A stretch of DNA of 64,000 nt from NCBI GenBank assembly GCA_028714915.1, contig JAQTLL010000002.1, forward strand, positions 124,001 through 188,000. The letters run 5' to 3'. A program made the translations under genes and the position numbers. This document shows, one piece after another, positions 44,198-52,821 of the stretch. This DNA is from Sulfuricurvum sp. (GTDB lineage Bacteria; Campylobacterota; Campylobacteria; Campylobacterales; Sulfurimonadaceae). Positions within the stretch are counted from its first letter, which is position 1, and each line of letters opens with the position of its first letter. The notes beneath the pieces were generated by a model, which saw nothing but the letters and a program-made list of their open reading frames with translations, was not told the origin of the DNA and did no database searches.

Positions 44198-44593
44198 ATG
44201 ATGATAAAATATTTACTATTTGGCTGGATGATGGCTGTGAGTCTCTTGGGTGGGACGATTCAGAATGATGAGCAGTTTAAAACTGCCGTTTCGTCGATGG
44301 GTACGGACAATAAATTGGTTTTGATGATCTATACGACTGATGATTGCCCTGAGTGTGCCTACATGAAACAAAAAGTATTTCATGATAAAGTGGTCGAACC
44401 ATATATGAGTCAAAATTTCGTCGTGATTGAGAAAAACGTCCATAAAGGTAAGCTTCCTGACGGATACGATTTTTTCGGGATTCCGACGATGTTTTTTATT
44501 GATAAAGCGGGAAATAAAAAAGAGACGATGGTCGGAAGTAAACGGGCACAGCCGTTTATGGCGGAACTTCGCCGTATTCGAGGGATGAAATGA
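44198..44593 (+). CDS. Exported thioredoxin-fold protein (C-P-E-C)
   Basis: Protein of 131 residues with a signal peptide and a thioredoxin fold. The active pair is in D-D-C-P-E-C-A-Y-M-K, the cis-proline in F-G-I-P-T-M-F-F. Likely a periplasmic disulfide reductase. The start at 44198 is chosen because it gives the signal peptide; the frame opens at 44153. Its stop overlaps the next start (ATGA). Confidence 0.85.
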   Translation: MMIKYLLFGWMMAVSLLGGTIQNDEQFKTAVSSMGTDNKLVLMIYTTDDCPECAYMKQKVFHDKVVEPYMSQNFVVIEKNVHKGKLPDGYDFFGIPTMFFIDKAGNKKETMVGSKRAQPFMAELRRIRGMK

Positions 44594-45186
44594 GAGCCCT
44601 CTTTTTAGCGGTTATTTTAGGGGTGACTTTAAGTGCTTACGATGTGGCGCATCTGAAAAAAGCGTTGAAAGAGAAAGAGTGCATCGGATGTGACCTGCGA
44701 GGAGCCAATCTCAGCAAAAGCGACTTTAGCGGCGGCGATTTTCACGGAAGTGATTTGAGCGGAGCCGATTTACGTGAAAGCGTGTTTGAGATGGGCGATT
44801 TTAACGACTGTAACTTGAGTAGAGTGAATGCAGAGGGGGCACTCTTTTGGAAAGGGACGATGATGCGTTCAGACCTCACCCATATTCATGCGCGAGGAGC
44901 CAATTTTAAAGGGACGCATCTTGAGAAGAGTAATTTGCGTTTTGCCGATTTTCGAGGAACTAAGAGCTGGAAAGCCAATTTTTCGGATGCGCTCTTGGAG
45001 AAAACGGATTTTACGAATTCGGAGCTTGGTGATTCAAAATTTATCCATAACGATTTGCGTACAGCGAAGCTTTCAGGAAGCCTTTTGTGGCAAACTTTTT
45101 TTAATAATGTAAAAATGACAAAAGGTCAATGTGTTCATGCCAAAAAAGAAGAGGCGATTTTGGATACTAATGTGACGTGTCACTAA
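44590..45186 (+). CDS. Exported pentapeptide-repeat protein
   Basis: Protein of 198 residues with a signal peptide and about 20 A-(D/N)-L-x-x-type repeats from residue 35 to 180, for example L-R-G-A-N-L-S-K-S-D-F. Such repeats form a right-handed beta helix. Four cysteines are spread along the chain. Function unknown. It is coupled to the thioredoxin-like gene and followed 19 bases later by batA. Confidence 0.9.
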   Translation: MRALFLAVILGVTLSAYDVAHLKKALKEKECIGCDLRGANLSKSDFSGGDFHGSDLSGADLRESVFEMGDFNDCNLSRVNAEGALFWKGTMMRSDLTHIHARGANFKGTHLEKSNLRFADFRGTKSWKANFSDALLEKTDFTNSELGDSKFIHNDLRTAKLSGSLLWQTFFNNVKMTKGQCVHAKKEEAILDTNVTCH

Positions 45187-45205
45187 GAGACGATATAATA
45201 TTTGT

Positions 45206-46117
45206 ATGAATATATGGCTATTTAATTATTCGTGGGTGTGGTTAATTGCCCTACCGATTTTGGTATGTCTCTATCGATGCAAAAAAGTTGGGGTGGTGCG
45301 CATTTTCCCGCATCTCTACTTTTTTGGTACTGTAGGAAAGTGGCGTAATCTCGAATGGCTGCTCAAAGCGCTTGTCGTATTGCTGATGGTCGCGGCGTTG
45401 GCAGCTCCTGTGGTGGTTGATTATTCTGACCCCCGCAATCGTAACGGAATTGATATTGTCCTCTCTATCGATGGCAGCGGGTCAATGAATGCCTCAGGGT
45501 TTGGTGCAGAAGATAAACGAGCCAGTCGGTTTGAGATTGTCCAACGTATCGCGAGTGATTTTGTGATGAAGCGGCTCGAAGACAACGTCGGGGTAGTGTT
45601 GTTCGGCGATTTTGCGTTTATTGCTTCTCCTGTAACGTATGAAAAAGAGATCGTCTCTGAGATGATAGGGTATCTCTCGCACGGTATGGCAGGACAAAAT
45701 ACCGCAATCGGTGAGGGAATTGCGATGAGTGTACGGGCATTGCGTGACTCAAAAGCTAAAAGTAAAGTGATTATCCTCCTCACCGACGGAGAGCACAACA
45801 GCGGTGCGATTTCTCCCAAAGAAGCCATTGCCCTGGTACAAAAAAATAAGATTAAGCTCTATACTATTGGAATCGGACAAAAAGGGGAGTTTGATAATGC
45901 CCTTTTAGCGCAATTGGCGCGTGATGGAGGAGGGAAGTTTTTTACCGCTTCGGATGAGAAAGAGCTTCAAGGGGTGTATGATGAGATTGATACAATGGAG
46001 CGTTCCTCTATCAAAAGTGAAAAGCATACGTTTAAGGAACATTATTACTGGATGCCGCTTTTGGGGGCATTGGGAATCATGATGCTGCTGTTATGGCGAC
46101 GCAGGAAGGTGATGTAA
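45206..46117 (+). CDS. batA: VWA-domain membrane protein, BatA-like
   Basis: Inner-membrane protein of 303 residues with two N-terminal helices, a von Willebrand A domain (about 85-265) and a C-terminal helix. The MIDAS metal site is intact: D-G-S-G-S followed later by T-D-G-E-H. Bat proteins form a membrane complex linked to aerotolerance and envelope integrity with a MoxR ATPase. A TATAAT box ends only six bases before the ATG, so a leaderless mRNA is possible. Confidence 0.9.
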   Translation: MNIWLFNYSWVWLIALPILVCLYRCKKVGVVRIFPHLYFFGTVGKWRNLEWLLKALVVLLMVAALAAPVVVDYSDPRNRNGIDIVLSIDGSGSMNASGFGAEDKRASRFEIVQRIASDFVMKRLEDNVGVVLFGDFAFIASPVTYEKEIVSEMIGYLSHGMAGQNTAIGEGIAMSVRALRDSKAKSKVIILLTDGEHNSGAISPKEAIALVQKNKIKLYTIGIGQKGEFDNALLAQLARDGGGKFFTASDEKELQGVYDEIDTMERSSIKSEKHTFKEHYYWMPLLGALGIMMLLLWRRRKVM

Positions 46118-47649
46118 TGATGTTGCTAAATCCATTGTGGCTGATGGCATTATTGGCAATACCTCTTTATGGTGTCGCAGCTAGGCGCAAGCGATGGGGA
46201 ATGGATGCTTCTCAAAAGTGGCTGTTGCTTTCTATTGCATTGGTCATTCTCTCCCTTGCTCGTCCGATAATTCCTCAGAAACCGCTTGAGATAGAGCAAG
46301 CAGGGCGGGATGTGATACTGGCAATCGATTTGTCTTACTCGATGCGGGGGACGGATGTAGTTCCCAGTCGCTTGAGTGAGGCTAAAAAAATCTTGATAGA
46401 GACGGTACGCACCCATCCCAAAGATCGTTTTGGGGTGATTGGATTTACGACTCAAGCTATCGTCCTCTCACCTCTGACCAGAGATACCGAATTGCTTGAG
46501 CATCTTTTTGGTGCATTGGATGAAACGCAGATTATCACCAAAGGGACAGAGGTGATGAGTGCGTTGGAACTCTCACGTAAAATGTCCCATGCCAAAACTC
46601 CTTTGGTCATTCTCCTCACCGATGGGGGTGATGAGGCTAATTATGATAAAGAAGCCCAGTTTTCACAGGACAATAATCTCCGCGTAAATGTTGTGATGCT
46701 GGCATCACAAAACGGCAGTACATTACCTACTGATGAGGGGAGTGCGCTTAAAGATGAGAAGGGGCACATCGTTGTGAGTGCTCGAAATGATGCCATCAAT
46801 GAGATAGCCAGTATGAGTGATGGAAAAGTTGTTTCCAGTGCTGAGGAGCTGCACGTACTGATCGATGATTCAGGAATAGAAGATTTTACCGGAAGTTCCA
46901 GTATAAGTGACAACCAAGAGCTTTTTACTTTTCCTCTTGGGTTGGCATTAGCGGCATTTGTGTTGGCGATGACCTCGTTAGGGGATAAGATCTCTAAGAT
47001 GTTTATCATTGCTTTGGCATTTATCGGAATCTCTGCCAATGCTGGGGTATTGGATTTTGCGTATTTCCACTGGGCTTCCAAAGAGTACAGCCGTAAAAAC
47101 TATGAAGTTTCTGCACAATTATTTGAAAAAATAGATTCTGTGGAAGCTGGCTATAACCGTGCCAACGCTCTCTATAAAGCGGGAAAATATCAAGAGGCAT
47201 TGACACAGTATCGTCAACTTCGCTCTAATGAGCCATTGTTCAAATCAAAACTTTATTATAATATGGGCAATTGTCATATCCGCCTTGGCGAGTTTGAGAA
47301 CGGGCGGAATGCTTTTTTGAAATCATTGACCCTTCATTACACCAAAGAAGCGGATGAAAATCTCCATTTTATTGCACAGGCAGAGGAAAAAAAGACATTG
47401 AATGTTCGAAAAGAGAAAAAAGATCAGTTCTCGCAAGAAGAAAATGTTCCTACCGGGGAGAAAAAAGAGTCCAAGCAAGGGGGCGGAAGCAATATGCAAA
47501 GTGATATGAAATCCGGAGGCGGCGGCGATGAGGGGAAAAAGACTCAGGGTGACCCCCGTTTTTCTGCATCACAAGGCAAAGCAAAGCTCTCCTCCCGTCA
47601 ATATGAGCTTATCAATGCGAGGAGTGTCCATGAAACCAAACCTTGGTAG
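46117..47649 (+). CDS. batB: VWA and TPR protein, BatB-BatC fusion
   Basis: Protein of 510 residues from the Met at 46117, which overlaps the batA stop. It has two N-terminal helices, a VWA domain (about 75-245) with MIDAS D-L-S-Y-S and T-D-G-G-D, a third helix near 275, a TPR region (about 305-425) with Y-N-R-A-N-A-L-Y-K-A-G-K-Y, and a low-complexity Gly/Lys/Gln tail. In Bacteroidetes BatB and BatC are separate; here they are joined. Confidence 0.88.
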   Translation: MMLLNPLWLMALLAIPLYGVAARRKRWGMDASQKWLLLSIALVILSLARPIIPQKPLEIEQAGRDVILAIDLSYSMRGTDVVPSRLSEAKKILIETVRTHPKDRFGVIGFTTQAIVLSPLTRDTELLEHLFGALDETQIITKGTEVMSALELSRKMSHAKTPLVILLTDGGDEANYDKEAQFSQDNNLRVNVVMLASQNGSTLPTDEGSALKDEKGHIVVSARNDAINEIASMSDGKVVSSAEELHVLIDDSGIEDFTGSSSISDNQELFTFPLGLALAAFVLAMTSLGDKISKMFIIALAFIGISANAGVLDFAYFHWASKEYSRKNYEVSAQLFEKIDSVEAGYNRANALYKAGKYQEALTQYRQLRSNEPLFKSKLYYNMGNCHIRLGEFENGRNAFLKSLTLHYTKEADENLHFIAQAEEKKTLNVRKEKKDQFSQEENVPTGEKKESKQGGGSNMQSDMKSGGGGDEGKKTQGDPRFSASQGKAKLSSRQYELINARSVHETKPW

Positions 47650-48730
47650 AATTCTTTTTCTTTGGATTATCGCTGTTGGACAGCTGTGGGGAGCGTACCA
47701 GTGGAGCGTACTTGAAGCACCTAAGATATTGGCGGTAGGTCAAAGCGGGATTGTCCGTTATGAATGTCGGTTTGATAGCAGTGCAGCAGAATACTCCATC
47801 AAATTAAAACTTAACGATACTCCTCTCTATAAAACTTCCATCCTGACGGAACAGGATAAGGTGGTTGGAGGCAAACGAATTGAAACATTTGATGTTCTTA
47901 TCACTCCAAAAACATCTGGTACTATTAAAATCAATACGGAAGCTGTAGTTCGTTTTACGGGACTGGGTGCGGTCGAAAACACCGTATTAGGGCGTGATAA
48001 TCTCAGTAAAGATGATATTGTCGAAGAAAAAGCAAACCTTCCCTCTATCACCTTGGTTGCGAATAAAAATATGATGACACTTACCGGAAAGTTGACACTT
48101 GAAGTACGCAGTGACACGCGGATGGTTCGCGCCCATGAGCCGTTGCATCTAAGCGTAATTGTAAGAGGGGCGGGGAGTCTGGATAAAATGACCCCGTATA
48201 AACTCAATATTAGTGGAGTAAAAGTATTTGCTGAACTACCTCAGCAATCATTGACCCCTTCACCGCAAGGATTTGAGGGGGAAGTTTCCCAAGAGTTTGC
48301 CTTAGTAGCTGATAAATCGTATACGATTGAGCCTTTGAGTTTGAGCTATTTTGATACGGCAAAAAATCAAATCGTGACCCTTAAAAGCAAACCTATTTAT
48401 GTCGAAGTGGGGGAGGGGTATGCTCTCTCCTCGTTGCTTGATGTTCCCGAAATAAACGACTATGGGACGCTTAAGCGGTATGCTTTGTATCTGTTTTTTA
48501 TTGGGTTGGGAGCAGGGTTCAATGAAGCAGCAAGGTGGTTGTGGAAATATCGACCTGTGAGAAAAAAACGTACCTTTTGGGAGTCGGCATCTACCCTCAG
48601 CGAATTGGTGCGAATACTATCCTTGAGCGGAGAGAAACGTTTTGATGAGGTCATTCGAGCATTGGAAGAGGGGAAGATGGATTTACGTGAAGCGAAAAAG
48701 AGATTAAGATCACAAGAGGAAAAACAATGA
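47630..48730 (+). CDS. batD: Oxygen-tolerance protein BatD
   Basis: Exported membrane-anchored protein of 366 residues. A signal peptide (1-22) is followed by two or three beta-sandwich domains and one membrane segment near residue 275, then a cytoplasmic helical tail. G-Q-S-G-I-V-R-Y and the L-x-V-I-V-R-G-A-G-S-L-D strand fit BatD. The start at 47630 has GGAG eight bases upstream and overlaps batB by 20 bases. Confidence 0.85.
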   Translation: MKPNLGRILFLWIIAVGQLWGAYQWSVLEAPKILAVGQSGIVRYECRFDSSAAEYSIKLKLNDTPLYKTSILTEQDKVVGGKRIETFDVLITPKTSGTIKINTEAVVRFTGLGAVENTVLGRDNLSKDDIVEEKANLPSITLVANKNMMTLTGKLTLEVRSDTRMVRAHEPLHLSVIVRGAGSLDKMTPYKLNISGVKVFAELPQQSLTPSPQGFEGEVSQEFALVADKSYTIEPLSLSYFDTAKNQIVTLKSKPIYVEVGEGYALSSLLDVPEINDYGTLKRYALYLFFIGLGAGFNEAARWLWKYRPVRKKRTFWESASTLSELVRILSLSGEKRFDEVIRALEEGKMDLREAKKRLRSQEEKQ

Positions 48731-49674
48731 TAACAACAATAAATGCCATACGCGCCGAAGTTGCCAAAGTCGTCGTCGGGCACGAAAAGATGATTGATGG
48801 TTTGCTCATCGGACTGTTGTGTGAGGGGCATATTCTTATTGAGGGAATTCCTGGATTGGCGAAAACAACTACGGTAAAAGCGCTCTCAAAAACATTGGGT
48901 CTGGGGTTTAAGCGCGTACAGTTTACTCCCGATTTGCTACCGAGCGATATTTTGGGAGCAGAAGTGTATGACCCTCAAAACAACGGGTTTAAAATCAAAA
49001 AAGGGCCGATCTTCACAAACCTTCTCCTCGCCGATGAGATCAACCGCGCCCCTGCCAAAGTGCAATCGGCATTACTGGAAGTGATGCAAGAACATCAAGT
49101 GACATTGGGGGATGAGAGTTTTAAACTTTCTCCGCCGTTTCTCGTTATGGCGACCCAAAATCCGATAGAGAATGAGGGGGTTTATCCTCTCCCTGAAGCA
49201 CAGCTGGATCGTTTTATGTTGAAGTTGCGTGTGGGATACAATACGACCGAAGAAGAACTTGCTATTGCACGCCGTGTTGCTTCTTCTACGTATGAAGAGA
49301 TAGAAGCGGTCATCGATCACGCAACACTGGAAAAACTCAAAGAAAAAGTTCGAAGCATCCATATCGACGAAGAGGTAGAGCGGTATATGATTACACTTGT
49401 GCAAGCAACCCGCAACCCGCAAGAGTTTGGATTGAGTGAAATCAAAAGATACATTCAGTTTGGGGCAAGTCCTCGTGTGAGTATCGATTTGTTTAAAGCA
49501 TCCCGTGCAGTGGCATTTTTACGCGGGAAAGAGTTTGTGACCCCTAGTGATATACTGAGTATTCTCAAAGATATTATGCGTCACCGTATCGTCCTCTCGT
49601 ATGAAGCGGAAGCTGAAAATATTGATGTCGATACCCTTATCGAACAAATCGCCAAAGCCGTACCGATACCGTAA
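48727..49674 (+). CDS. MoxR-family AAA ATPase
   Basis: Cytoplasmic chaperone-like ATPase of 315 residues that works with VWA proteins. Walker A is G-I-P-G-L-A-K-T-T (about 39-47), Walker B is L-L-L-A-D-E-I-N-R-A-P-A-K, and sensor 1 is A-T-Q-N-P-I-E. The length is normal. Overlaps batD by four bases. Confidence 0.95.
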   Translation: MITTINAIRAEVAKVVVGHEKMIDGLLIGLLCEGHILIEGIPGLAKTTTVKALSKTLGLGFKRVQFTPDLLPSDILGAEVYDPQNNGFKIKKGPIFTNLLLADEINRAPAKVQSALLEVMQEHQVTLGDESFKLSPPFLVMATQNPIENEGVYPLPEAQLDRFMLKLRVGYNTTEEELAIARRVASSTYEEIEAVIDHATLEKLKEKVRSIHIDEEVERYMITLVQATRNPQEFGLSEIKRYIQFGASPRVSIDLFKASRAVAFLRGKEFVTPSDILSILKDIMRHRIVLSYEAEAENIDVDTLIEQIAKAVPIP

Positions 49675-49677
49675 CCG

Positions 49678-50511
49678 ATGAAAAATACACAACAGATTCT
49701 CATCCGTGCCCGTCGTCAAATCGTGGGAGACCGTATTGGTAACAATCCCTCTATGTTTCGCGGTGAGGGGTATGATTTTATCGAGCTTCGCGAATACATG
49801 AGCGGTGATGATACGCGTCATATTGATTGGAACGTGACGGCAAAACTGCAACGCCCCTATGTCAAAGTATTTCGTGAGGAGCGGGAACTGAGTATCGTTA
49901 CTGTGGCGATGCTGGGAGGAGCGCTTCATTTTGGAACGGATAAATTTAAGATAGAGAGTGTTGCTGAGGCAGTAGCCCTAATCGGATACTCGGCATTAGG
50001 AAATGGTGATTTGTTTACCCACTATAATTTTAGTGAAGGGTTAGCGGATGAGGTGCGAGGAAGCAAAAAACGCTTTGCCGTAGCTGTGAGCGTGGAAAAA
50101 ATAATGAACGCTGACCTTATAGGACATCGTGCTGATTATAATACGATGGCTGTGACGCTGTACAAACGACTGCGACGTAAATCGCTGATTGTGATTATCG
50201 GTGATTTTTTTGATATTCCAGAATTACGGTTATTGGCAAAAAAACATGAAGTGGTTGCTGTAGTCGTCCGTGACAGATTAGAAGAAAAGCCGCCAGTCTT
50301 AGGATTCGGAAGTTTGAGTGATCCTGAGAGCGGTACAGTGTTAGAGGGGGATTTCAATGCCCGAAGTGTCCAAAAATATACGCAGAGAGTACGAGCGCAC
50401 GATGTGGAGCTGTTTGAACGTTTTCGTTCATGCTCGATACGCGCGGTGAAACTTTATACTGATGACAATGCCTCTGTCGTATTGCGCCGTTTATTTGAGG
50501 GGCGATCATGA
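49678..50511 (+). CDS. DUF58 protein
   Basis: Protein of 277 residues. The DUF58 signature G-Y-D-F-I-E-L-R-E-Y and D-T-R-H-I-D-W-N lies at residues 30-60, followed by a VWA-like fold. No membrane segment is visible. DUF58 proteins nearly always accompany MoxR and VWA genes. Starts three bases after the MoxR gene and overlaps the next by four. Confidence 0.92.
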   Translation: MKNTQQILIRARRQIVGDRIGNNPSMFRGEGYDFIELREYMSGDDTRHIDWNVTAKLQRPYVKVFREERELSIVTVAMLGGALHFGTDKFKIESVAEAVALIGYSALGNGDLFTHYNFSEGLADEVRGSKKRFAVAVSVEKIMNADLIGHRADYNTMAVTLYKRLRRKSLIVIIGDFFDIPELRLLAKKHEVVAVVVRDRLEEKPPVLGFGSLSDPESGTVLEGDFNARSVQKYTQRVRAHDVELFERFRSCSIRAVKLYTDDNASVVLRRLFEGRS

Positions 50512-50906
50512 AGCAGTCGATTGATATTCCTCTTCACGATATTATGCCGTTGGTCGAAGTTCCGGATACGTCAATCTATTGGATTGGTTTCCTGATGATT
50601 GTTGTGTTGGTTATTTTTGCAAGCGGTGTATTTTGGTTTTTAACATGGAAACGAAGTAAAAAAATGAGTGTGCGACAGCTCCATTACGAAGCCTTACTAA
50701 AAATTGATCTGAAAAATCCCAAACAAAGTGCCTACACTATCAGCAAAGAGGGGTATTTTTTTGCGCATGATAATGAACGAACCCTTGGGGTATATCAAAA
50801 CCTTTTTGGCCGCTTAGAACCGTATAAATATGCCCCTGCCGTAGAAAAAATCGATGAGGAGACGTTGGGATATTATCATCTGTATCTCGGAATAATCGAT
50901 GTTTGA
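50508..50906 (+). CDS. DUF4381-like membrane protein
   Basis: Protein of 132 residues with a single N-terminal membrane helix (about 22-45) preceded by L-H-D-I-M-P-L, and a helical cytoplasmic part. Layout and neighbourhood match DUF4381 of MoxR/VWA operons. Overlaps the following gene by eight bases. Confidence 0.8.
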   Translation: MKQSIDIPLHDIMPLVEVPDTSIYWIGFLMIVVLVIFASGVFWFLTWKRSKKMSVRQLHYEALLKIDLKNPKQSAYTISKEGYFFAHDNERTLGVYQNLFGRLEPYKYAPAVEKIDEETLGYYHLYLGIIDV

Positions 50907-51624
50907 GGGATTCTATTTTGAATTTCCAAAGCTTAGTTTTTTGCTATTTGTTTTTTTGGCGTGTGAAAATCTTTGCCCCCTTCGTTCCCAAATGCTCTAT
51001 TTCCCCCATATCTCACATTTTGGCGATTCGGGGGTAAAATCTCCGGCATGGATGTGGATTTCCAAGTGGCTGATGATTGTTTTTTTGATTGTTGCATTGA
51101 TGTCCCCCGTTAAAGAAATCCAAGAACCTCCCCGTTTTGAGGGGTACAGTACGTTGATTGTTGCCGATTCACCGGATGAGGAAATGAGGGAAAAGATAGC
51201 GACATTTATTGCACTTCGTCCCTTTGATGCCATCGCTTTGTATGTTCCCGACAGGGTTAAAGTCCCTTTGACAAAGGATTATGAGGCGTTGTTGTCGATT
51301 TTGCATCAATTGCCAAAAACACCTCATGTGCAGATTGATTACACAATAAAAGAGTTTTTATCCACACAGGAACGCCGATGGATTGTCATCTTTTCAAACC
51401 ATCCAAAAACATTTGTTCACTCGATTCCCACACAGATAGAGAGCTCTGTTGTCCCCGAAAAACAGTGGAGGGAATGGATGAAAAAAAGCAATCATGAACA
51501 CGACCTTATCCCCATTGTCACAGAAGCGACACGACTGAAATATCTTTATTTTTATCCCCTCTTTTTTGGATTTATAGCAATGTTTGTCTATTTGTTCGGA
51601 CGTAATCAAAGAGGGTTTCTATGA
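50899..51624 (+). CDS. BatA-like protein without metal site
   Basis: Membrane protein of 241 residues with two N-terminal helices, a VWA-like middle region (about 75-195) and a C-terminal helix, the plan of BatA. The MIDAS position reads I-V-A-D-S-P-D-E: the two serines needed for metal binding are missing, and no T-D-G motif follows. It is shorter than batA by about 60 residues. It probably keeps a structural role. Overlaps both neighbours. Confidence 0.65.
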   Translation: MFEGFYFEFPKLSFLLFVFLACENLCPLRSQMLYFPHISHFGDSGVKSPAWMWISKWLMIVFLIVALMSPVKEIQEPPRFEGYSTLIVADSPDEEMREKIATFIALRPFDAIALYVPDRVKVPLTKDYEALLSILHQLPKTPHVQIDYTIKEFLSTQERRWIVIFSNHPKTFVHSIPTQIESSVVPEKQWREWMKKSNHEHDLIPIVTEATRLKYLYFYPLFFGFIAMFVYLFGRNQRGFL

Positions 51625-52715
51625 GTTTCTTGCATCCTGAGTTTCTTATTTGGATGACCCCTTTTGTGGGAGTGCTTTTTTATTTTTGGTTTACCCAAAA
51701 ACGTCACAATGAGTACCCTTTTAGCCCAGCGGCATTGGAAAAACTGCGGGTAAGTGAGTCAACCTTGGGAAGTAATGAACGTAATGCTCTTTTTTTGAGC
51801 GCATCATTGCTCATCATCATAGCCCTCGCGCAACCGGTGGCACAGCAAGAGAAAATTATAGATGCTCCTGCAAGCATAACGATTGCCTTGGATATATCAA
51901 ATCAGCCGTTAGCTGAATTTGAGGTAATGAAAAAACAGGCGACGAGTCTTGTAGATGAGTTTGAGGGGGCAATTGAGCTAGTTGCCTTTGATTCAAAAGT
52001 CTACCGTATTGCTCCAAGCAGTAAGGATAAAAGAATACTCAAAGAGTTAATCCAAAATCTCTCGCCACGTGTTATGAATACCGAAATTTCGGATGAAAAT
52101 AATTTGAATAATATCTGTAAAATATTTACTATTGTTATTATTTCTGGAAATAAAAATCTGGATAAACGAGAGATTGAATCTTTGCGCAAACCAAAAGAGC
52201 ATTGGATCTATTTTCCCCTCTTTTATTTTCCATTAGGACTTGCGATGATACTTATAGCCATTGCCTTATCGTCCATGAGCAAGCGTCAAAGTGTTTCGAT
52301 GGTGATTGCTCTTATGCTTTTTGCAGGCGAGAGCGATGTGCGTGCCGGGGTGATAGATTTTAAGATATTGGAAGATGCAATGAGTGCCTATTCACACAAA
52401 GAGTATGAGCAAAGCGCACGATTGTTTGGTAAGTATCAACAGCTTCATGATAGCCCTCAAGTACGCTACAACTATGCGAATGCTCTTTTTAAGGCGGGTC
52501 ATTATGAGAGGGCGCGGTATTGGTACGAGCATGTGGGAACTAGCGATCCAAAATTGAGAGAATGGGTAAAAATCAATCTGGCAAAGTTACCCATTGAAAA
52601 CAGTGAGAAACTTCAAAAAGTGGTAAAAAAATTAGAAAAAATGGTTAAAAAAGAGACTCAAAAAGTTCAAGAAGTGATTCAGATTCAAAACGCAACACCG
52701 TTGTTTGTGTATTAA
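51621..52715 (+). CDS. BatB/C-like protein with reduced VWA and TPR
   Basis: Protein of 364 residues with two N-terminal helices, a shortened VWA-like region starting I-A-L-D-I-S-N-Q (last MIDAS serine replaced), one helix near residue 205 and a TPR unit (about 250-320) with V-R-Y-N-Y-A-N-A-L-F-K-A-G-H-Y. The TPR closely mirrors that of batB. The C-terminus is a Lys-rich coil. It looks like a degraded duplicate of batB, kept in frame. Last gene of the run. Confidence 0.65.
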   Translation: MSFLHPEFLIWMTPFVGVLFYFWFTQKRHNEYPFSPAALEKLRVSESTLGSNERNALFLSASLLIIIALAQPVAQQEKIIDAPASITIALDISNQPLAEFEVMKKQATSLVDEFEGAIELVAFDSKVYRIAPSSKDKRILKELIQNLSPRVMNTEISDENNLNNICKIFTIVIISGNKNLDKREIESLRKPKEHWIYFPLFYFPLGLAMILIAIALSSMSKRQSVSMVIALMLFAGESDVRAGVIDFKILEDAMSAYSHKEYEQSARLFGKYQQLHDSPQVRYNYANALFKAGHYERARYWYEHVGTSDPKLREWVKINLAKLPIENSEKLQKVVKKLEKMVKKETQKVQEVIQIQNATPLFVY

Positions 52716-52721
52716 ATTCCC

Positions 52722-52793
52722 GTCATTCCCGCGAAGGCGGGAATCCAGCTTTGCTTTATGGGGATGGATCCCCGGGTCAAGCCCGAGGATGAC
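52722..52793. repeat. Intergenic inverted repeat, copy 5 (mosaic)
   Basis: The first half is GTCATTCCCGC / GCGGGAAT around GAAG. The second half has GGGGATGGATCCCC followed by GGGTCAAGCCCGAGGATGAC. That second type recurs in reverse orientation in copy 6. It lies between convergent genes (the VWA/TPR gene and tyrA). Confidence 0.75.
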
Positions 52794-52821
52794 GGAGCTG
52801 TGTCTTTCTACGTAATATCAG

